From an uncultured Faecalibacterium sp. (GTDB lineage: Bacteria; Bacillota; Clostridia; Oscillospirales; Ruminococcaceae), in contig CALDNF010000045.1 of NCBI GenBank assembly GCA_937917475.1, positions 1-9,785 on the forward strand: 9,785 nt of DNA, given 5' to 3'. The position numbers and the translations under genes were made by a program. How positions within the stretch are numbered: the stretch's first letter is position 1; each line of letters starts with the position of its first letter. Positions 6,929-9,785 of this stretch are shown here, piece by piece. The notes beneath the pieces are model-generated. The model did no database searches and was not told the origin of the DNA. It saw only the letters and a list, made by a program, of their open reading frames with translations.

Positions 6929-8065
6929 ATGGAATATCGCAATTGGAACAAAATCGCAGCACGCACTTCTCTGCTGGGTTATGGCTGTATGCGCTTTCCC
7001 ACCAAGGCAGATGGAAGCATTGACGAAGAGCGGGCCGAAGCCCTGCTCAACACCGCCCGGGATGCCGGTGTGAATTATTTTGACACCGCCTACCCCTACC
7101 ACGGCGGTCAAAGCGAACCCTTTGTGGGCCGGGTCATTGCCAAATGGCCTCGGGAGAGCTTTTACCTTGCCACCAAGCTGCCGCTCTGGCAGTGCAAGAG
7201 CCTTGACGATGCCAAGCGCATTTTTGCTGAGCAGCTGGAACGGCTTGGGGTGGACTACATTGATTTTTACCTCATGCACTCCCTCCACAAAGCCCGGTAT
7301 GATCAGGCCAAGGAGCTGGGCATCGTGGACTGGCTCTGGGAGCTGAAAGCCGCCGGGAAGATCCACAATCTGGGCTTTTCCTGCCACGACAACTTTGCCG
7401 GGTTTGAGCACATTCTCCGGGACCAGCCCTGGGATTTCTGCCAGCTGCAATACAACTATCTGGACACCGATGACCGTGCCGAGGAGATCTCCGGCGACCG
7501 GGGCTATGCCCTGACCGAGGAGCTGGGCATCCCCCTCATCATCATGGAGCCCATCAAGGGCGGCACCCTCGCCACCCTGCCCCCCGATGCGGAAGCTCCC
7601 CTCAAGGCTCTGCGTCCGGATGCCAGTGCGGCTTCCTGGGCCCTGCGCTGGGTAGGAAGCCACAAGAACGTCCACATCATCCTTTCCGGCATGAGTGCAG
7701 AGGACCAACTGGCCGACAATCTGAAAACCTTTGAGAAGTTCGAGCCCCTGACCGCTGCCGAAACGCAGGCTGTGGAGCAGGCCGCTGCCGTTCTCCGCAG
7801 CCGGATCAAGATCGGCTGCACCGGATGCCGGTACTGTATGCCCTGCCCCATGGGGGTGGATATCCCGGACAATTTCAGCATCTGGAACAAACTTGGAATG
7901 TTCGGCCAGCCCGATGCCATCAAAAAGCAGTGGACCGCCCGCTTCCCCGATGCCGAAAAAGCCTATCACTGTGTCCGCTGTGGCAAATGCGAAGCCGTCT
8001 GCCCCCAGAAACTGCCCATCCGCACTTCTCTGGCTGCCCTGCAAAAAGAACTGGATGCCCTTTAA
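6929..8065 (+). CDS. Aldo/keto reductase with C-terminal Fe-S cluster domain
   Basis: This 378-residue protein has an N-terminal aldo/keto reductase barrel (about 1-285) and a C-terminal ferredoxin-like part (about 290-375). The catalytic tetrad can be placed: Asp52 and Tyr55 in FDTAYPYH, Lys83 in ATKLP, and His117 in LMHSLH. The cofactor end (SGMS, 253-256) suggests NAD(P)H binding. Cysteines 297, 300, 303 and 306 (in GCTGCRYCMPCP) form one cluster and 348, 351, 354 and 358 (in CVRCGKCEAVCP) form a second, ferredoxin-type motif. Members of this group (COG1453-like) are common in anaerobes and are predicted cytoplasmic oxidoreductases; the natural substrate is unknown. The ATG at 6929 matches the family start (MEYR...). 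The gene is monocistronic between its promoter and a strong terminator 17 bases after the stop. Confidence 0.93.
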   Translation: MEYRNWNKIAARTSLLGYGCMRFPTKADGSIDEERAEALLNTARDAGVNYFDTAYPYHGGQSEPFVGRVIAKWPRESFYLATKLPLWQCKSLDDAKRIFAEQLERLGVDYIDFYLMHSLHKARYDQAKELGIVDWLWELKAAGKIHNLGFSCHDNFAGFEHILRDQPWDFCQLQYNYLDTDDRAEEISGDRGYALTEELGIPLIIMEPIKGGTLATLPPDAEAPLKALRPDASAASWALRWVGSHKNVHIILSGMSAEDQLADNLKTFEKFEPLTAAETQAVEQAAAVLRSRIKIGCTGCRYCMPCPMGVDIPDNFSIWNKLGMFGQPDAIKKQWTARFPDAEKAYHCVRCGKCEAVCPQKLPIRTSLAALQKELDAL

Positions 8066-8081
8066 TTTCATCTCATGACGC

Positions 8082-8119
8082 AAAAATGACCGGATGCTGC
8101 AACATCCGGTCATTTTTTT
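8082..8119 (+). terminator. Strong, probably bidirectional intrinsic terminator
   Basis: A perfect 15-bp stem pairs AAAAATGACCGGATG (8082-8096) with CATCCGGTCATTTTT (8103-8117) around a 6-base loop, ending in a run of seven T residues (8113-8119). Outer bases ACGC and GCGT extend the symmetry. On the minus strand the A-run 8082-8086 becomes a T-run, so it can also end the convergent gntR-type gene, whose stop lies 16 bases away. Confidence 0.95.
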
Positions 8120-8134
8120 GCGTTGTTTCTGTTT

Positions 8135-8794
8135 TTACCAGAGGCGGATCACTTTGATCACGCCTTCGGCCTTGTCCCGGGCGATCTCCAGATGCTGCTG
8201 GAGTGCGTCGGCGGCAGTGTTCCAGTCCTCCCGCAGAGCAGCATCCAGGATCAGCAGATGCTCCTCGCAGGTCTGTTCCCGGTTGATCATGCTGACCTTG
8301 CCGGTCATGATCCGGAACCGGGTATTCAGGCCGGTGATCCGGTCATAAGCCGAGCGGAGATACTTGTTGGGCAGGGTGCTCATCAGCAGCTCGTGGAAAT
8401 CATCATCATTCTTGCAGAAATCCTCGATCCGGTCAGGGTTGTGCATCAGCTCAGCAAAAGCTTCCAGCTGGGCACGGGGGATCTCGCTGCCATAGGTGCG
8501 CAGGGCGTAAGGCTCCACCAGCAGACGCATTTCAAACATACTATGTACGTCTTCCTCGGTGATGCCGGAGACCATCAGGCCCTTTTTGGGCAGAATGGTG
8601 ATCAGACCTTCCTGTTCCAGCCGGCCCAATGCATCCCGCATGGGGGTGCGGCTGATGTTGCCCATCTCGGCGCAGAGCTTCTGTTCGTTCAAAAACTCGT
8701 TGGGACGGTACTCACAGTTCAGGATCTTGGTCTTGAGATACTGGTACGCCTGCAGCTTCAAACTCAGTTTCGTCTGGGGCTCCATCTCTTTCAT
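8135..8794 (-). CDS. GntR-family transcriptional regulator with FCD domain
   Basis: This 219-residue regulator has an N-terminal winged helix-turn-helix of the GntR type (about 12-77, with the family pattern NEQKLCAEMGNISRTPMRDALGRLEQEGLI at the recognition helix and wing) and an all-helical FCD ligand-binding domain (about 83-210). The metal-binding residues typical of FCD domains are present: Asp130 and His134 in the DDDFH stretch, His179 in EEHLL, and His201 in QQHLE. FCD regulators usually respond to carboxylate metabolites; which one applies here cannot be read, since the flanking genes are not an obvious catabolic operon. The frame stays open up to 8908, but the promoter at 8901-8929 would then lie inside it. 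ATG 8794 has AGGAG 10 bases upstream and gives the usual family length; ATG 8785 is an alternative. Confidence 0.92.
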   Translation of the reverse strand: MKEMEPQTKLSLKLQAYQYLKTKILNCEYRPNEFLNEQKLCAEMGNISRTPMRDALGRLEQEGLITILPKKGLMVSGITEEDVHSMFEMRLLVEPYALRTYGSEIPRAQLEAFAELMHNPDRIEDFCKNDDDFHELLMSTLPNKYLRSAYDRITGLNTRFRIMTGKVSMINREQTCEEHLLILDAALREDWNTAADALQQHLEIARDKAEGVIKVIRLW

Positions 8795-8859
8795 CTTCTT
8801 TTTGCTCCTAATTCTTCTTCTCAGCCGGAAAAACGTTCCAGCGACACCTGCCGGTGCAT

Positions 8860-8870
8860 TGCTTGTATCC
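8860..8870 (+). repeat. Direct repeat TGCTTGTATCC, copy 1
   Basis: The 11-mer TGCTTGTATCC occurs here and again, identically, at 9012-9022. This copy lies in the predicted leader of the gntR-type gene, about 25 bases downstream of its start site. TTGTAT resembles a half-site of the palindromes bound by many GntR regulators, so it may be an operator half, but this is inference. Confidence 0.5.
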
Positions 8871-8900
8871 CTGAAACCATCCAACTGATATTCTAGCTGT

Positions 8901-8929
8901 ATTATCACACATTATGGCATTTATTACAA
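8901..8929 (-). promoter_or_regulatory. Sigma-A promoter of the gntR-type gene
   Basis: On the minus strand TTGTAA (8929-8924) and GATAAT (8906-8901) are 17 bases apart, with TGT before the -10 (extended type). The start site is expected near 8894, giving a leader of about 100 bases. This position argues for the ATG at 8794 rather than a longer protein. Confidence 0.65.
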
Positions 8930-9011
8930 GAGTTTTTCTGAAAGTTTGGTAGCATTTCTGTTTTGCACAGATATAACGCATCATTTTTGAACATTTTAAC
9001 AATTAATTTTG

Positions 9012-9022
9012 TGCTTGTATCC
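9012..9022 (+). repeat. Direct repeat TGCTTGTATCC, copy 2
   Basis: This is an exact second copy of the 11-mer at 8860-8870, 152 bases away. It lies about 18 bases upstream of the -35 box of the fur-type promoter, a usual place for an activator or repressor site. GATACA at 9061-9066, overlapping the fur -10 region, is an inverted partner of its TGTATC core (9016-9021), though 6 bp may be chance. Confidence 0.5.
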
Positions 9023-9039
9023 AGTTTTCCAACCTTGTT

Positions 9040-9068
9040 TTGCATCGAAAGATAATTTGTGATACACT
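9040..9068 (+). promoter_or_regulatory. Sigma-A promoter of the fur-family gene
   Basis: TTGCAT (9040-9045) and TACACT (9063-9068) are separated by 17 bases. Transcription would start near 9075, leaving a leader of under 20 bases that contains the ribosome binding site AAAGGGA (9077-9083). Confidence 0.7.
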
Positions 9069-9093
9069 ACAGGCAGAAAGGGATGATTTTTCC

Positions 9094-9579
9094 ATGGCAC
9101 GAAGCGACGGCTACAACACCAAAACACGGCAGCTGATCCTCGATTACCTCATCAACAACCGGCAGCACGCAGTCAGTGCATCCAACATTCTGGCCCATCT
9201 GGAAGAGCAGGGGGCTAGCCCCAACCCCACCACAGTCTACCGGTATCTGGACAAGCTGGCCGGGGAACAGCGGATCATGAAGTATGTTGCCGACAAGGGC
9301 GAGCGGGCAGTGTTCCAGTATGTAGACGAAAGCCGTCACTGCCGGGAACATCTGCACCTCAAGTGTGTTCAGTGCGGCCGCATCTACCATCTGGATTGCC
9401 ATTTTATGGATGAGGTTCGCTCTCATCTGATGGCAGACCACGGCTTCACCCTTCAGTGCGAAGGCAGTGTTTTGTACGGTTTGTGCCGTTCCTGCGCCGC
9501 AAAAAACGCTGAAGCCGATCACTCTGTACAAAGTGACGAAAATTTGCCTTCGGCTGTTGACACGGAGAAAAAGCCGTGA
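9094..9579 (+). CDS. Fur-family metalloregulator (Fur/Zur/PerR type)
   Basis: This 161-residue protein has a Fur-type winged helix (about 9-75, with SPNPTTVYRYLDKLA matching the recognition helix) followed by the dimerisation and metal domain. The structural zinc site is complete, with Cys91 and Cys94 (KCVQCG) and Cys131 and Cys134 (CRSC). Candidate regulatory ligands are His86 and His88 in EHLHLKC, Glu107, and His116 in DHGF. Extra cysteines occur at 83, 102 and 122. Such proteins repress metal uptake or stress genes when loaded with iron, zinc or manganese. The HLHLKC pattern leans towards Zur, but no uptake operon is in view to settle it. The ATG at 9094 has AAAGGGA 10 bases upstream; the in-frame ATG at 9040 lies in the promoter and is rejected. 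The C-terminal tail of about 25 residues after the CRSC motif is hydrophilic and codes for the next promoter. Confidence 0.92.
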   Translation: MARSDGYNTKTRQLILDYLINNRQHAVSASNILAHLEEQGASPNPTTVYRYLDKLAGEQRIMKYVADKGERAVFQYVDESRHCREHLHLKCVQCGRIYHLDCHFMDEVRSHLMADHGFTLQCEGSVLYGLCRSCAAKNAEADHSVQSDENLPSAVDTEKKP

Positions 9580-9585
9580 TACAAT
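9557..9585 (+). promoter_or_regulatory. Near-consensus sigma-A promoter of the T-box transcript
   Basis: A perfect -35 TTGACA (9557-9562) and TACAAT (9580-9585, one mismatch) are 17 bases apart. The promoter lies within the last codons of the fur-type gene, and the -10 begins one base after its TGA stop. The start site is expected near 9592, just before T-box Stem I. The spacer contains the inverted repeat CACGG/CCGTG (9561-9565 and 9574-9578). Confidence 0.85.
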
Positions 9586-9597
9586 TCACAGCAAGAA

Positions 9598-9785
9598 AAG
9601 CGATGACCGGGAAAAGTAAGGTCCATCCGTTCCCTTTCAGAGAGTGCGGGCAGGTGAAAGCCGCACAGAGAACCGGACCCCAAGAACACCCGTGAGCTTC
9701 CCCCTGAACCCGGAACAGTTGTTCCCGGCAAGTAGGGGCAGACGTGCGCCGCTCGTTATCGCGGCAGTGCTTTCAACGGGGAGAG
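9598..9785 (+). promoter_or_regulatory. T-box leader, probably asparagine-specific (3' part outside the window)
   Basis: T-box leaders sense uncharged tRNA by pairing a specifier codon with the anticodon, then switch a terminator. The Stem I elements are all traceable. AAGC (9598-9601) pairs with GCTT (9696-9699). The kink-turn strands are GATGA (9602-9606) and TGAG (9693-9696). CGGG (9608-9611) pairs with CCCG (9689-9692). The specifier loop has AGTA (9615-9618) opposite 9680-9688. GGTCC (9620-9624) pairs with GGACC (9675-9679). The AG bulge is AGAGAG (9639-9644), and the distal stem TGCGG/CCGCA carries the GCAGGTGAAAG loop (9650-9660). By position, as in glyQS, the specifier is AAC (9685-9687) followed by purine A9688, hence asparagine. 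Downstream are hairpin 9712-9725, the conserved AGTAGG...GACG element (9731-9744) and CGTTATC (9754-9760). The antiterminator T-box sequence and the regulated gene lie beyond the edge. Confidence 0.9.

Larger units (their letters stand above)
8795..9093. other. AT-rich divergent regulatory region between gntR-type and fur-type genes
   Basis: This stretch of 299 bases is clearly more AT-rich than its surroundings and holds no supportable gene. It contains one promoter in each direction (8901-8929 minus, 9040-9068 plus), a leader of about 100 bases for the gntR-type gene, and an 11-bp direct repeat. Short imperfect hairpins occur in the gntR leader (for example around 8823-8843). I see no riboswitch consensus in it. 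Confidence 0.7.

Noticed and set aside
6809..8113. Open frame of 434 codons on the minus strand opposite the reductase
   Set aside because: It begins inside the terminator at 8082-8119 and mirrors the reductase codons; the reductase has all its catalytic and cysteine motifs, so this is a shadow.
8123..8896. Open frame of 257 codons on the plus strand opposite the gntR-type gene
   Set aside because: It is antisense to a complete regulator gene and has no ribosome binding site or recognisable domain.
8795..8908. Longer N-terminus for the GntR-type protein (start at 8908)
   Set aside because: The extra 38 residues have no family counterpart, and the start would lie inside the predicted -10 region of its own promoter.
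9040..9093. Longer N-terminus for the Fur-type protein (ATG in the 9040 region)
   Set aside because: It overlaps the -35 and -10 boxes and lacks a ribosome binding site; ATG 9094 has one at good spacing.
9687..9692. Thr (ACC) or Pro (CCC) reading of the T-box specifier
   Set aside because: CCCG at 9689-9692 is needed to pair with CGGG at 9608-9611, and ACC would be followed by C rather than a purine. AAC followed by A fits the loop position better.
1..9785. Mobile elements, defence systems, CRISPR array or phage genes
   Set aside because: No transposase, integrase, terminal inverted repeats, spaced repeats or toxin-antitoxin pair could be found; gene content and codon use look uniform and chromosomal.

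Overview
The window looks like chromosomal core sequence from a fairly GC-rich, low-to-mid-GC-lineage Firmicute of the gut Clostridia, most like Faecalibacterium or a close Oscillospiraceae relative. This is inferred from gene content (MetG with a fused C-terminal tRNA-binding domain, YfhO, Fe-S aldo/keto reductase, a T-box leader), Gram-positive-type AGGAGG ribosome binding sites and the C/G-ending codon use. No database search was possible. I see no transposase, integrase, phage gene, CRISPR array, tRNA or rRNA.

Positions 1-3187 (+ strand). The window opens inside metG (methionyl-tRNA synthetase, C-terminal part only). A DMT/EamA membrane transporter follows with a one-base stop/start overlap, then a TatD-family metal-dependent nuclease, again overlapping. 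Next comes a small uncharacterised 77-aa protein with its own strong ribosome binding site. A 13-bp hairpin terminator closes the unit. The first three genes look translationally coupled.

Positions 3206-6812 (- strand). An 803-codon YfhO-family polytopic membrane protein lies downstream of a DusB-like tRNA-dihydrouridine synthase. Each has its own recognisable promoter. The yfhO leader carries a very GC-rich hairpin just upstream of its ribosome binding site.

Positions 6848-8119 (+ strand). An aldo/keto reductase with two C-terminal cysteine clusters (ferredoxin-like) is divergent from dus. Its Shine-Dalgarno sequence and start codon sit on opposite sides of a perfect 10-bp hairpin. A strong, probably bidirectional terminator separates it from the convergent gntR.

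Positions 8135-9579. A GntR/FCD-family regulator (-) and a Fur-family regulator (+) diverge from a 299-base AT-rich intergenic region (8795-9093). That region holds one good sigma-A promoter in each direction and an 11-bp direct repeat, but no gene that I can support.

Positions 9557-9785. A near-perfect sigma-A promoter overlaps the last codons of the fur-like gene and drives a T-box leader that runs off the window. Its Stem I, kink-turn, AG bulge, distal loop and specifier loop can all be traced. The specifier reads AAC, so the gene beyond the edge is predicted to be an asparagine gene, such as asparaginyl-tRNA synthetase or an asparagine synthetase.

Overall this is mostly ordinary housekeeping sequence (translation, tRNA modification, envelope, redox, metal and metabolite regulators). 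The interest lies in the leader RNAs and in one small unknown protein.
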